Shown one piece after another: positions 1 to 8,940 of a DNA stretch of 9,750 bases. This DNA comes from CAYSCX01 sp964429575 (GTDB lineage: Bacteria; Desulfobacterota; Binatia; Binatales; Binataceae). Position numbers and translations under genes: made by a program. The notes under the pieces were generated by a model. The model made no database searches. It saw nothing but the letters and a program-made list of their open reading frames with translations, and was not told the origin of the DNA. The stretch is from positions 1-9,750 of the forward strand of contig CAYSCX010000061.1 of the NCBI GenBank assembly GCA_964429575.1. Direction: 5' to 3'. Every line of letters begins with the position of its first letter. The first letter of the stretch is position 1.

Positions 1-34
1 AGCCGGCCGCGAGCCTCATCTGAACCGCGCGGCG

Positions 35-2092
35 TCATGCTCCCTCGCTGGCGGCCTCGACATCGGTCGCCGTTTCCTCGCGCTCGAACAGCGATGCCAT
101 CGCATCAAGATGCCGCCGAATCTCTGTCGCAAGCTCGCGATTGAATCCCTTCACCTCCGCGATCTCGTCGACCGTCGCCTCGCGAATGCGCTTGAGACTG
201 CCGAAGTGGCTTAGCAACGCGCGACGCCGCTTCGGACCGATGCCTTCGATGTCGTCAAGCACCGATCGCATGCGCGCGCGCCGGCGCAACTCGCGGTTGT
301 AAGTGATCGCGAAACGGTGCGCCTCGTCCCTGATCCGCACCAGCAAAAACAGCGCGGTCGAATTCTTCGGCAGCACGATCGGATCTTTGCGGTTGGGCAG
401 GAACACGCGCTCGTCCGACTTCGCGACCTCGCGTTGGCGCCGATTATTGAGCACGTGCTGCTTCGCGAGCGAAACGCACTCGATTTGCTCCGCCAGCTTC
501 ATCTCCCGCAGCACTTCCAGCGCGACATTCAGTTGCCCCTTGCCGCCATCGATGACCCACAAGTCCGGGAACTCGTTATCGCGCACCGCGCGTTCGCTCC
601 GCCGCTTCAGAATTTCGTAAAGGCTCGCGAAGTCGTCCTGACCCTCGACGCTGCGGATGCGGTAGCGCCGGTACAGCTCTTTGCGCGGCTCGCCTTCGTC
701 GAACGTCACCTGCGAGCCAACCACCATCGTGCCTTGCAGGTTCGAGATGTCGTAGCACTCGATTCGCTTGGGCGTGTTGCGCAGGTTGAGCCGCGTGCGC
801 AGCTCATCGAGCATCTTCTCGCGAGTCTTTTCGTTGTCGCGCCGCGACGCGAAACCCTGCTTCGCGTTCTCCATCGCCATCTCGACCAGCCGCACTTTTT
901 CGCCGCGCTGCGGACGGAACACCTCGACCTTGCGCCCGCGCCGCTCCGTAAGCAGCTCGGCGCGCACCGCGGCGTCTTCCAGATCGACCGGCACGATCAC
1001 GTCGTCGGGCGGCGTGCGCGGCCCGGCGTAATACTGCGTCAGCAGGCCGCCGATTATGTCCGCGTCGGGCAGTTCGACGTCCTGGAAGCTCCAGCCATGT
1101 GTCGTGGTGAGCTTTCCGCTGCGCACGACCAGAACGATCGCCTCGATGAAGCCGCCTTCGCGGTAAAGCCCGAACACGTCCTGGTCGCCGCCCCAATGAT
1201 GAAGCACGGTCTGCCGCTCGACGGTCTTCTCTATTGCGCGAACGCGATCTCGAATGCGCGCGGCCTCCTCGAACTCCAGCCGCGACGCGCGCGCCTTCAT
1301 CTGGTCGCGCATCACGTGGAGCAATTCGAGATTCTTCCCTTCCAGCAGCAGCTCCGCCGCATGCAGGTGGCGGCCATATTCTTCGCGATCGACCTCGAGC
1401 ACGCACGGTCCCAGACACCTCTTGATCTGATATTCGAGGCACGGCCGCGCGCGGTTGCGAAACACCGCGTCGTTGCAGGTGCGCAGCGGAAACACTTTGC
1501 GGATGACGTCGATTGTCTCGCGCAACCCATCGGCCGATCCGAACGGTCCGATGTAACGACCGCCATCCTTGACGATCCGGCGCGTCACCGTGATGCGCGG
1601 CCACGCGTGGTTGGTGATCTTCGCGGAAAGGTACGACTTGTCGTCCTTGAGCCGGATGTTGTAGCGCGGCTTGTACTGTTTGATGAGATTGTTTTCCAGA
1701 ATGAGCGCTTCTTTCTCGCTCGCGGTGACCAGGGTGTCGACGTTCGTCACCTTGCGCATCAGGAAGCGCATCTGGAAGCGTCCGTCGCCACCGTCGCGGA
1801 AGTAGGCGCGCACTCGCGCGCGCAGCGACTTCGCCTTGCCGACGTACAGCACCTTGCCCGCGCGATCTTTGAGCAGATACACGCCGGGTTCGGCTGCTAC
1901 CGTGTCGAGCTTTCGCGCGATTGGATCGCCGGCGGTGTCGGCCGACGCGTTCGCTGCGTACTCGACAGGCGAATCAGCCGGGTACTCGACCAACGAGTCG
2001 TAGCTCGGACCGATCGGCTTATGCGCGATTCCTTCGGCGCCGCGTAGCGCCGCCTTTGCCGCCCGCTCGCCCGCTGATGCCCGCCTCGCCAT
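35..2092 (-). CDS. uvrC: UvrABC system protein C (excinuclease subunit C)
   Basis: UvrC makes both incisions around a lesion in nucleotide excision repair after UvrB has loaded. With the ATG at 2092 the protein has 685 residues. An N-terminal GIY-YIG nuclease (about 70-100; GVYLLKD, then LYVGKAKSLRARV) makes the 3' cut. Four cysteines at about 206, 218, 226 and 230 (RTC...RPC...RCLGPC) match the conserved cluster reported to bind an iron-sulfur centre. A UVR motif (about 263-297) should contact UvrB. The RNase H-like nuclease for the 5' cut shows the Asp-Asp-His set at about D448 (ECYDISN), D515 (VIDGGKGQ) and H592 (RDEAHRF). Tandem helix-hairpin-helix motifs lie at about 611-663. About 55 residues precede the GIY-YIG domain, more than is usual. 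Neither ATG 2092 nor ATG 2131 has a good ribosome binding site, so the start is uncertain; 2092 gives the shorter protein. The assignment is secure. Confidence 0.97.
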   Translation of the reverse strand: MARRASAGERAAKAALRGAEGIAHKPIGPSYDSLVEYPADSPVEYAANASADTAGDPIARKLDTVAAEPGVYLLKDRAGKVLYVGKAKSLRARVRAYFRDGGDGRFQMRFLMRKVTNVDTLVTASEKEALILENNLIKQYKPRYNIRLKDDKSYLSAKITNHAWPRITVTRRIVKDGGRYIGPFGSADGLRETIDVIRKVFPLRTCNDAVFRNRARPCLEYQIKRCLGPCVLEVDREEYGRHLHAAELLLEGKNLELLHVMRDQMKARASRLEFEEAARIRDRVRAIEKTVERQTVLHHWGGDQDVFGLYREGGFIEAIVLVVRSGKLTTTHGWSFQDVELPDADIIGGLLTQYYAGPRTPPDDVIVPVDLEDAAVRAELLTERRGRKVEVFRPQRGEKVRLVEMAMENAKQGFASRRDNEKTREKMLDELRTRLNLRNTPKRIECYDISNLQGTMVVGSQVTFDEGEPRKELYRRYRIRSVEGQDDFASLYEILKRRSERAVRDNEFPDLWVIDGGKGQLNVALEVLREMKLAEQIECVSLAKQHVLNNRRQREVAKSDERVFLPNRKDPIVLPKNSTALFLLVRIRDEAHRFAITYNRELRRRARMRSVLDDIEGIGPKRRRALLSHFGSLKRIREATVDEIAEVKGFNRELATEIRRHLDAMASLFEREETATDVEAASEGA

Positions 2093-2147
2093 CGCGACGA
2101 CTATATCACCGCGAATCCGCCGCCCGCCCATTGCTGCGCGTTTGTCC

Positions 2148-2161
2148 CTAACCGGCGTTAG
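2148..2161. promoter_or_regulatory. Inverted repeat in the divergent uvrC/SDR intergenic region
   Basis: CTAAC-CGGC-GTTAG is a perfect 5-bp inverted repeat around a 4-base centre. It lies between the divergently transcribed uvrC and SDR genes, about 60 bases before the SDR start. The size, symmetry and position would suit an operator for a dimeric regulator, but a short repeat can arise by chance and no clear promoter boxes were found beside it. Confidence 0.25.
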
Positions 2162-2220
2162 TTGCTATGCGTCACGCTGCGCGCAGTGCCGCGCGCCAAA
2201 CTTCATGCGAGGAAACAGCC

Positions 2221-3069
2221 ATGGGACGACTCGATAACAAAGTTGCGGTGATCACCGGCGCGGGCAGCGGCATGGGCCGCGGGACCGCGGTCAGGTTCGC
2301 ACGCGAAGGCGCGGCGATCGTGATCGCCGATCTCAACGAAGAAATGGGCGCGCAGGCGATGCACGAATGCATCGACGCGGGTGGCAAGGCGGTCTTCCAA
2401 AAGACCGACGTCACCGACGAGGCGCAGGTCAAGGCGGCGGTCGCGCGCGCGGTCAAAGAATTCGGGAAGCTCAATATCATTTACAACAACGCCGGCCTGG
2501 GCGGCGCAGTCGGGCCGCTCGAGGACATCACGGTCGAGAACTGGGACAAGTCGATGGCGGTGCTGCTGCGCGGCGTGTTCCTCGGGATGAAGTACGCGAT
2601 CCCGGAGATGCGCAAGGCGGGCGGCGGCTCGATCATTTCGACGGCGTCGGTCGCCGGACTGCGCGGTGCGGCGGGACTCCATGCCTACTGCGCAGCCAAG
2701 GCCGCGGTGGTGAATCTCACGCGCTCCGCCGCGATCGAACTTGGCCCCGATCGCATTCGCGTCAACTGCATCTGCCCCGGCGGCATCAACACGCCGCTCA
2801 TCTACAACAATCTCCCGGGCGGGTATGAGGCCGGCCAGCAGTTGCTCGCCGCGATGCAGCCGATTCCGCGCGCGGGCGGCCCCGACGACATCGCGAACAT
2901 GGCGCTGTTCCTGGCCAGCGACGAGGCGGAATGGGTGTCGGGCCAGGCGATGGTGGTCGATGGCGCACTGACCGCGGGTGGCATGGCGACGCCCGGCGGG
3001 CGGCGCCAGCTGGCACAGGGCATCCTGCCGCAGACCGGCTTCGCGGGCCCGTCGTGGGAGCGGAGATAG
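2221..3069 (+). CDS. SDR family NAD(P)-dependent oxidoreductase with a repeat-derived C-terminal tail
   Basis: Classical short-chain dehydrogenase/reductase of 282 residues, a cytosolic Rossmann-fold enzyme oxidising an alcohol or reducing a carbonyl; substrate unknown. The cofactor loop TGAGSGMG is at 12-19, and D37 at the end of strand 2 favours NAD over NADP. NNAG is at 89-92. The catalytic set is S143, Y156 and K160 (YCAAK), with the usual 13-residue spacing from Ser to Tyr. PGGINTP (186-192) and the closing strand SGQAMVVDGAL (240-250) are typical. The ATG at 2221 is chosen because GAGGAAA lies just upstream; an earlier in-frame ATG at 2167 adds 18 unrelated residues. SDR proteins normally end soon after VDGALTAGG. 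Here about 25 more residues (258-282, PGGRRQ...GPSWERR) are encoded by a repeat that recurs in non-coding DNA at 5803-5874. The specific gene symbol cannot be assigned. Confidence 0.93.
   Translation: MGRLDNKVAVITGAGSGMGRGTAVRFAREGAAIVIADLNEEMGAQAMHECIDAGGKAVFQKTDVTDEAQVKAAVARAVKEFGKLNIIYNNAGLGGAVGPLEDITVENWDKSMAVLLRGVFLGMKYAIPEMRKAGGGSIISTASVAGLRGAAGLHAYCAAKAAVVNLTRSAAIELGPDRIRVNCICPGGINTPLIYNNLPGGYEAGQQLLAAMQPIPRAGGPDDIANMALFLASDEAEWVSGQAMVVDGALTAGGMATPGGRRQLAQGILPQTGFAGPSWERR
2991..3065 (+). repeat. Dispersed hairpin-rich repeat, copy 1 (inside the SDR 3' end)
   Basis: This stretch matches 5803-5874 in the same orientation. The first 20 bases (2991-3010 and 5803-5822) are identical, the block 3025-3044 is identical to 5834-5853, and 3045-3065 differs from 5854-5874 at 2 of 21 positions. 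A middle segment differs and is 14 bases here against 11 in copy 2. The match ends at the GGAG just before the SDR stop codon. This copy lacks the flanking 20-bp palindrome found after copy 2. Confidence 0.85.
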
Positions 3070-3214
3070 CGAGGTGGCAACAAGCGTAATCGCTCATTCT
3101 TCGACGCCCTGGAGAATTGGTTTGGCGGCGAATGCAGAGCTAGGCATAGAGTCATTGAGGTTGTAGATATCGGAGTCTCAAAGGATAGAGGGCTCGTACA
3201 AAGGGGGGAAGAAC
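3070..3214. other. Intergenic region upstream of the metallophosphoesterase gene
   Basis: These 145 bases separate the SDR stop from the next start and look less GC-rich than the SDR gene. The last part (3201-3210, AAGGGGGGAA) is a purine-rich ribosome binding site 4 bases before ATG 3215. A poor sigma70-like pair can be imagined (TTGGCG, 17 bases, CATAGA, near 3122-3150), but it is not convincing. No hairpin terminator for the SDR gene was found. Confidence 0.6.
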
Positions 3215-5332
3215 ATGCCCGAATGGACGGCGCCGACCAACGGCGAAGTCATCATCGCACACATTAGCGACCTGCATTTTGGCAGCACGAACTATGAGCT
3301 CAGCTGGGAGAAGTTGGCCGAGTGTCTCCGAGACCAAGTTCGTCCCCAGCTAATTCTCGTGACGGGCGATATCGTCGATTGGCCGAAGCAAATTCTCTAC
3401 GAGAAGGCGAAGCGGAGTCTTGACGATTTGGCGGTGCCATACTTTGTCTGCGCGGGGAACCACGATCGGCATCTCAAAGGAATTGTAAGTCAAACCTGGT
3501 CCAAGATTACCTGGCGCGGAGATACACACGCCCTCTTCGACCACGTTTTTGGACCGAAGGTGCTGTCATGTGAGCAGGCGACGAAACCCACACTCGGAAC
3601 TCGCTCGCCGTGGACGCTCGGATTGATTGGTGTCGACTCAAGCATTCGGGCTGATTTTGCCGCGCGAGGATATGTCCCTCGGGAAATTTTTAAAAAGGTG
3701 AGGAGTCTTGTCGCGGATCAAGGAACCAGTTGGGATATTGGGATCCTATTAGTCCATCACCACCTGCAGTCCGTAAGGCAGCTCGAGGAGAGTCGGCATG
3801 GGAATTTGACGGACCTTGCGAACGCCACCTGTCTCGTCAACGCCGGATCATTCTTGGAGTGCCTCGCGCGCGCTCGAATCGACTTAGTGCTTCACGGTCA
3901 TGATCATGCTCCGCACTGGGCGCGATACGGCACGCTCGAAGGAAGTCGCGGTGAGATTCTGGTGGTCGGCGCAGGATCAGCGACGGGCAACCACCATACG
4001 CGTGGATGCAACATCAATGATGCATCATTCAACGCTATTCTCTTGGCACCCGACCGGTCCGCGAGACTGCGTACGCTTCGCTGGGATGATCAGGATTGGA
4101 AGGTCACCGCGGAGGTTCCTCTCTTTGACGCTTTTGACGGTCGAAGGATTCGCCTGCTTCGCAGTTCTTCGCCTGTTACGTCGGCGCTGAACAGCCGCGT
4201 CGTGAAACACGTCGAATTTACACGACAGCGAGATATCCGCGTGAGTTGGTTGTTCACAAACAGGCTTCTCAAGGATCAGCGTTTTCCCTTAAGCGTTGAG
4301 AACAGCACAGGACGGCCCAGGGACGCTCGTCTGACGCTGACCCGGTCGGATGGCTATTCCGGAGAACTCAAACCTGAAGCAATACGGGACAGGAATAGAC
4401 CGAACCGGTGGGCTTTTGACGTGCAAGTGGGAGAAAGTTTCGTAAACCAACCGGTTAAAGCCGAGTTTTCGTACGTCTGGAAAGCAGGTGCTCTTCTTAC
4501 CGCCCAAGAGATGGACGCCTTCCGGGGTCAAGCACCGGCACCAGGGATACTGCGTACAGAGGGCCTTGAATTCACGGCGATCAGCACGGCGGGCGCATTG
4601 GCGTCAGCCGAACTCGTCGTTGTTCTTCCGAGCGGCTTTGAACCCCGAGATCCCGTACAGCTCAAGGTGTACGACGAGGACCTAAGTGAACGCGAGGCTG
4701 AAGCAGGAGTCCTGCGGGGTCTTGTGGAGGCCCGGGCGGGCGGACACTATTCGTTTAGGCTGCCGTATCCGCGCGAGAACTGGTTGTACGCGCTGGCGTG
4801 GCGGCCCGTCACCGCGCCACGGAATCCGCGGGTCGACACTTTTCGGGTGGCTGCTGACCGAAAGGGGGAGAAAGCGTTAGGCGAGTTCCGAACGTGCTGG
4901 GGCTCCAAAGGCATTGCGCGCTCAGCCCGGCTGTCATTGTACATCGCATCCGGTGATGGAAAATCGGCCGACAGAGTGGCACACAGCGAACCTGAAATCG
5001 CTCCAGGACATATCCAGCCGAATTTAACGGTCCCGCTAGATGGTTACAGCACGGCTTTGGGTCAAGCGTTCTGGGGCGTCTCTGGTGGCGCGATCCGTCT
5101 GGCCGACAAGGCCCGAGCCACGGAGGCGGGGCTTCTTGAGGACGAAGAGGCGCTGCTGGCGCTACCGATTGAGCTTGGTTTCGAGTCGGCGACTACTGCC
5201 CCCTTGGGGGTGATCAGGATTGGTATCCGCGAGCCCCTCACCGAGCAGGCGCGACAGGACCTTTCCGACGAGGACCACCGGGTCATCCTGCCTCTACTGA
5301 GGCTTTTGACAAGCATCCTCGACATGGGATAA
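3215..5332 (+). CDS. Metallophosphoesterase with beta-rich middle and GAF-like C-terminal domain
   Basis: The 705-residue protein begins with a calcineurin-like metallophosphoesterase fold (about 11-290). All two-metal motifs are present: D19/H21 (SDLHFG), D52 (GDIVD), N82-H83-D84 (GNHD), H181-H183 (VHHH) and H229/H231 (GHDH). This part resembles the class III cyclic-nucleotide phosphodiesterase/CpdA type, so it should hydrolyse a phosphodiester or phosphomonoester; the substrate is unknown. Residues about 330-545 look beta-rich and repetitive, ending in HYSFRLPYPRENWLYALAWR (511-530). Residues about 555-705 resemble a GAF domain (SARLSLYIAS, LLALPI, APLGVIRIGI, then a helix LSDEDHRVILPLLRLL), suggesting ligand sensing or dimerisation. 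No signal peptide or membrane segment is evident, so it is probably cytosolic. A strong purine-rich ribosome binding site supports ATG 3215. Codon use looks less GC-rich than in the uvr genes. The phosphoesterase call is firm; the GAF call is tentative and the role is unknown. Confidence 0.92.
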   Translation: MPEWTAPTNGEVIIAHISDLHFGSTNYELSWEKLAECLRDQVRPQLILVTGDIVDWPKQILYEKAKRSLDDLAVPYFVCAGNHDRHLKGIVSQTWSKITWRGDTHALFDHVFGPKVLSCEQATKPTLGTRSPWTLGLIGVDSSIRADFAARGYVPREIFKKVRSLVADQGTSWDIGILLVHHHLQSVRQLEESRHGNLTDLANATCLVNAGSFLECLARARIDLVLHGHDHAPHWARYGTLEGSRGEILVVGAGSATGNHHTRGCNINDASFNAILLAPDRSARLRTLRWDDQDWKVTAEVPLFDAFDGRRIRLLRSSSPVTSALNSRVVKHVEFTRQRDIRVSWLFTNRLLKDQRFPLSVENSTGRPRDARLTLTRSDGYSGELKPEAIRDRNRPNRWAFDVQVGESFVNQPVKAEFSYVWKAGALLTAQEMDAFRGQAPAPGILRTEGLEFTAISTAGALASAELVVVLPSGFEPRDPVQLKVYDEDLSEREAEAGVLRGLVEARAGGHYSFRLPYPRENWLYALAWRPVTAPRNPRVDTFRVAADRKGEKALGEFRTCWGSKGIARSARLSLYIASGDGKSADRVAHSEPEIAPGHIQPNLTVPLDGYSTALGQAFWGVSGGAIRLADKARATEAGLLEDEEALLALPIELGFESATTAPLGVIRIGIREPLTEQARQDLSDEDHRVILPLLRLLTSILDMG

Positions 5333-5342
5333 GGTGGGTCGC

Positions 5343-5711
5343 ATGCTAGGTCCTCAACACCCTCTCGATTGTGTTTTCACGTTTGGGTCGGCGGGTTCGA
5401 CGCTCGGTTCGGCGGGTTTGAGAAGTGACGTCCGGCTCGGCGAAAACTCGCAGGGAGCGCAGATCGGCCAGGCGCGACCGACCAGCGCGTTGCGCAGCGC
5501 TGTTGCCCCCGATTTCTCGGCCAATGCGATCCCGTTCGAGCGGCAGGGTATCGGCGTCCCCCTTGCTCAGGCGCAACTGGCTCGCAGTGAAGCGCAAGGG
5601 CCGGAGATTAGGCCGGTTAGCGAAGCGGCGGCGTCCCCACTGAGTCGGGTCCTCGCAACCGGTCGATCGATCGTGAGCGCGGCTAGTTCTATTTTCGGTA
5701 AGACAGCCTGA
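5343..5711 (+). CDS. Small uncharacterised protein, coupled to the metallophosphoesterase
   Basis: I do not recognise this 122-residue protein. Its ATG at 5343 lies 10 bases after the upstream stop, with AAGGTGGG at 5331-5338 as ribosome binding site overlapping that stop codon, so translation is probably coupled. A GTG at 5334 in the same frame would add three residues. Codon third positions look G/C-rich, as in true genes of this genome, unlike the Arg-rich opposite-strand frame. The sequence is low in charged clusters and rich in Ala, Ser and Gly. It has a small duplication near the start (FGSAGSTLGSAG), a probably disordered middle, and a mildly hydrophobic or amphipathic C-terminal helix (VLATGRSIVSAASSIFGK). 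No catalytic motif, signal peptide or clear membrane span is seen. It may be a partner, substrate or adaptor of the upstream enzyme; this is inferred from position only. Confidence 0.62.
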   Translation: MLGPQHPLDCVFTFGSAGSTLGSAGLRSDVRLGENSQGAQIGQARPTSALRSAVAPDFSANAIPFERQGIGVPLAQAQLARSEAQGPEIRPVSEAAASPLSRVLATGRSIVSAASSIFGKTA

Positions 5712-5745
5712 ATCTCGTTTCGGCCTTTCTACCACGCCTGCCGAA

Positions 5746-5761
5746 CGACCCTCGGGGGTCG
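5746..5761. repeat. Short hairpin CGACCC/GGGTCG
   Basis: A perfect 6-bp stem (5746-5751 with 5756-5761) closes a TCGG loop. It has no U-tract on either side that would mark it as a terminator, and it sits about 40 bases before repeat copy 2. It may be the left end of the composite repeat, or a weak transcription stop for the gene ending at 5711. Confidence 0.45.
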
Positions 5762-5802
5762 CTCCGTCGTCGCGGGTGAGTGTTTCTGTTGGCAGCCGCG
5801 CT

Positions 5803-5874
5803 GCCCGGCGGGCGGCGCCAGCAACTGGCTGTGCTGCCGCAGACCGGCTTCGCCGGACCGTCGTGGGAGCGGAG
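5803..5874 (+). repeat. Dispersed hairpin-rich repeat, copy 2
   Basis: Same-orientation partner of 2991-3065, with 20-base identical blocks at 5803-5822 and 5834-5853 and 19 of 21 matches at 5854-5874. Inside it CCGGC-TTC-GCCGG (5844-5856) forms a perfect 5-bp hairpin that copy 1 has partly lost. No reading frame through this copy looks coding, unlike copy 1, so the repeat is likely a mobile or REP/MITE-type element rather than a protein motif. Confidence 0.85.
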
Positions 5875-5880
5875 GCCATA

Positions 5881-5900
5881 GGGCGGTTCGCGAACCGCCC
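5881..5900. repeat. Perfect 20-bp palindrome
   Basis: GGGCGGTTCGCGAACCGCCC is exactly self-complementary. It follows repeat copy 2 by six bases and is flanked by TA before and CCTA after. It is likely the end structure of the composite repeat, and it could form a cruciform or RNA hairpin. No U-tract follows, so it is not a classic terminator. Confidence 0.8.
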
Positions 5901-5915
5901 CTACGAGCACACGGG

Positions 5916-5945
5916 AAAGCAAAGAAAGGCGCATTGTGATGCGCC
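5916..5945 (-). terminator. Intrinsic terminator of the uvrB operon
   Basis: On the minus strand, five bases after the stop codon at 5950, a perfect 7-bp stem GGCGCAT/ATGCGCC (5945-5939 with 5934-5928) closes a CACA loop and is followed at once by TTTCTTTGCTTT. The position directly after the last minus-strand gene and the T-rich tail support a rho-independent terminator. Confidence 0.75.
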
Positions 5946-5949
5946 CACC

Positions 5950-6360
5950 TCACTTCGCGGGTGCGGCTACGGGTACCAAACGCACAGTCAGCGGGTGCGA
6001 CGCGTACCTGACGAAGAGGTCTGTGGTGTACTTGTCGCCCATCGCGGCGGCGACACGCTCGACCATGTCCGGCGCCGGCTCAGCCTTGACGTGATCGAAT
6101 TCCTGACCCGCGATCCGGACCTTGACGATGGGCTTGGTCGCGTTGTTTTCGATTCGCGCCATGGCGCGCGAGCCGAGGCGCAGATACGGCGCGCCGTCGA
6201 TCACGACGACCCACACCGTCGCCCAGTTTCCTTCACCGTTCGCATCGACGGTGTAGAACTCGAGCGTCGATTGCTTGCGGAACGTGTCGAGATTCCACCC
6301 GGCGGGTGCATCAGTTGCCGCCGCAAGTACCACCGCCGCAAGTGCGAAGACCAGGTTCAT
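5950..6360 (-). CDS. Small exported protein, split-barrel (DUF2255-like) resemblance
   Basis: 136 residues. The first 20 (MNLVFALAAVVLAAATDAPA) are hydrophobic and end in a plausible signal peptidase I site before G21, so the mature protein is probably periplasmic. The n-region has no Lys or Arg, which is unusual. The mature part (ATVWVVVIDGAPYLRLGSRA, then KPIVKVRIAGQEFDHVKAEP, then a helix near 97-112) recalls small split-barrel proteins such as DUF2255 or flavin/F420-binding families, in which a T-x-W-V-V strand is typical. That resemblance is from memory and tentative, and no catalytic residue can be named. GGGAGG about 8 bases before ATG 6360 is a good ribosome binding site. Only 16 bases separate it from the uvrB stop, so the two are probably cotranscribed. 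A functional link to DNA repair is not evident. Confidence 0.85.
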   Translation of the reverse strand: MNLVFALAAVVLAAATDAPAGWNLDTFRKQSTLEFYTVDANGEGNWATVWVVVIDGAPYLRLGSRAMARIENNATKPIVKVRIAGQEFDHVKAEPAPDMVERVAAAMGDKYTTDLFVRYASHPLTVRLVPVAAPAK

Positions 6361-6376
6361 TTGAATTGCCTCCCAG

Positions 6377-8635
<2,259 letters not shown>

Positions 8636-8940
8636 CGCGGGGTCGAGTGTACCACTGCCAAGTCTCTCCACGAACGGAAACGGTTGCGCGCAATCCAGAA
8701 TGCTCGCGGGAAGCTGAGCAGGCGGTGGTGCACCGACGCCCGCGGTGCCGGCCCAGTAGGTATCAGTCAGCCCCAAAACGATCGGGCGCAGGCATTGGCA
8801 TTTCTGTGCCGGGCCGGTTGCATTCGGGGGAACCTTGCAACTATTATTCTGCGTCAAACCGGGCCTGCCCTTGGGCAGCATCAATCTAGGCGGGGGTTTT
8901 ACGGGACCGCGGGCGCTCGGACACGGGTGAGGAGGAGCTA
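8636..8940. other. Divergent intergenic region between uvrB and the OmpA-like gene
   Basis: These 305 bases should hold the promoters of both flanking genes. An A/T-rich patch (8835-8857) stands out in a GC-rich background and includes the best candidate -10 for the plus strand. A small inverted repeat CTGCCC-TT-GGGCAG (8865-8878) lies in the likely leader of the OmpA-like gene. No ORF here looks coding; the uvrB frame runs through it only because stops are rare at this GC. No convincing minus-strand promoter for uvrB was found. Confidence 0.5.
8818..8847 (+). promoter_or_regulatory. Candidate sigma70-type promoter for the OmpA-like gene
   Basis: TTGCAT (8818-8823), an 18-base spacer and TATTAT (8842-8847) form a plausible -35/-10 pair; the -10 differs from TATAAT at one position, while the -35 is weak. 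It would give a leader of roughly 85-90 bases before ATG 8941. It is the only A/T-rich hexamer of this quality in the intergenic region. Confidence 0.3.

Larger units (their letters stand above)
5712..5949. other. Non-coding repeat-rich region
   Basis: These 238 bases have no credible gene. In order they contain a GACCC-type hairpin, the second copy of the dispersed repeat, a perfect 20-bp palindrome and a minus-facing terminator. The hairpins, repeat copy and palindrome follow one another closely and may form a single composite element of about 155 bases (5746-5902). Reading frames through it on both strands are Arg/Pro/Ser-rich and look spurious. Confidence 0.7.

Noticed and set aside
317..2047. 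576-residue open frame on the plus strand opposite uvrC
   Set aside because: It is the antisense shadow of uvrC: all UvrC domains read cleanly on the minus strand, and the plus product is Arg/His/Leu-rich with no recognisable domain. Long antisense frames are common at this GC.
3122..3150. Sigma70 promoter for the metallophosphoesterase gene
   Set aside because: TTGGCG and CATAGA match the consensus poorly (about 4 and 3 of 6), no better than chance in this region.
5346..5879. 177-residue minus-strand frame across the small ORF and the repeat region
   Set aside because: The product is very Arg-rich, runs through the hairpin repeat and has no motif. The plus-strand small ORF has a better start context and codon pattern.
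5881..5900. The 20-bp palindrome as an intrinsic terminator
   Set aside because: No T-tract follows on either strand; the minus-strand terminator is better explained by the stem at 5928-5945.
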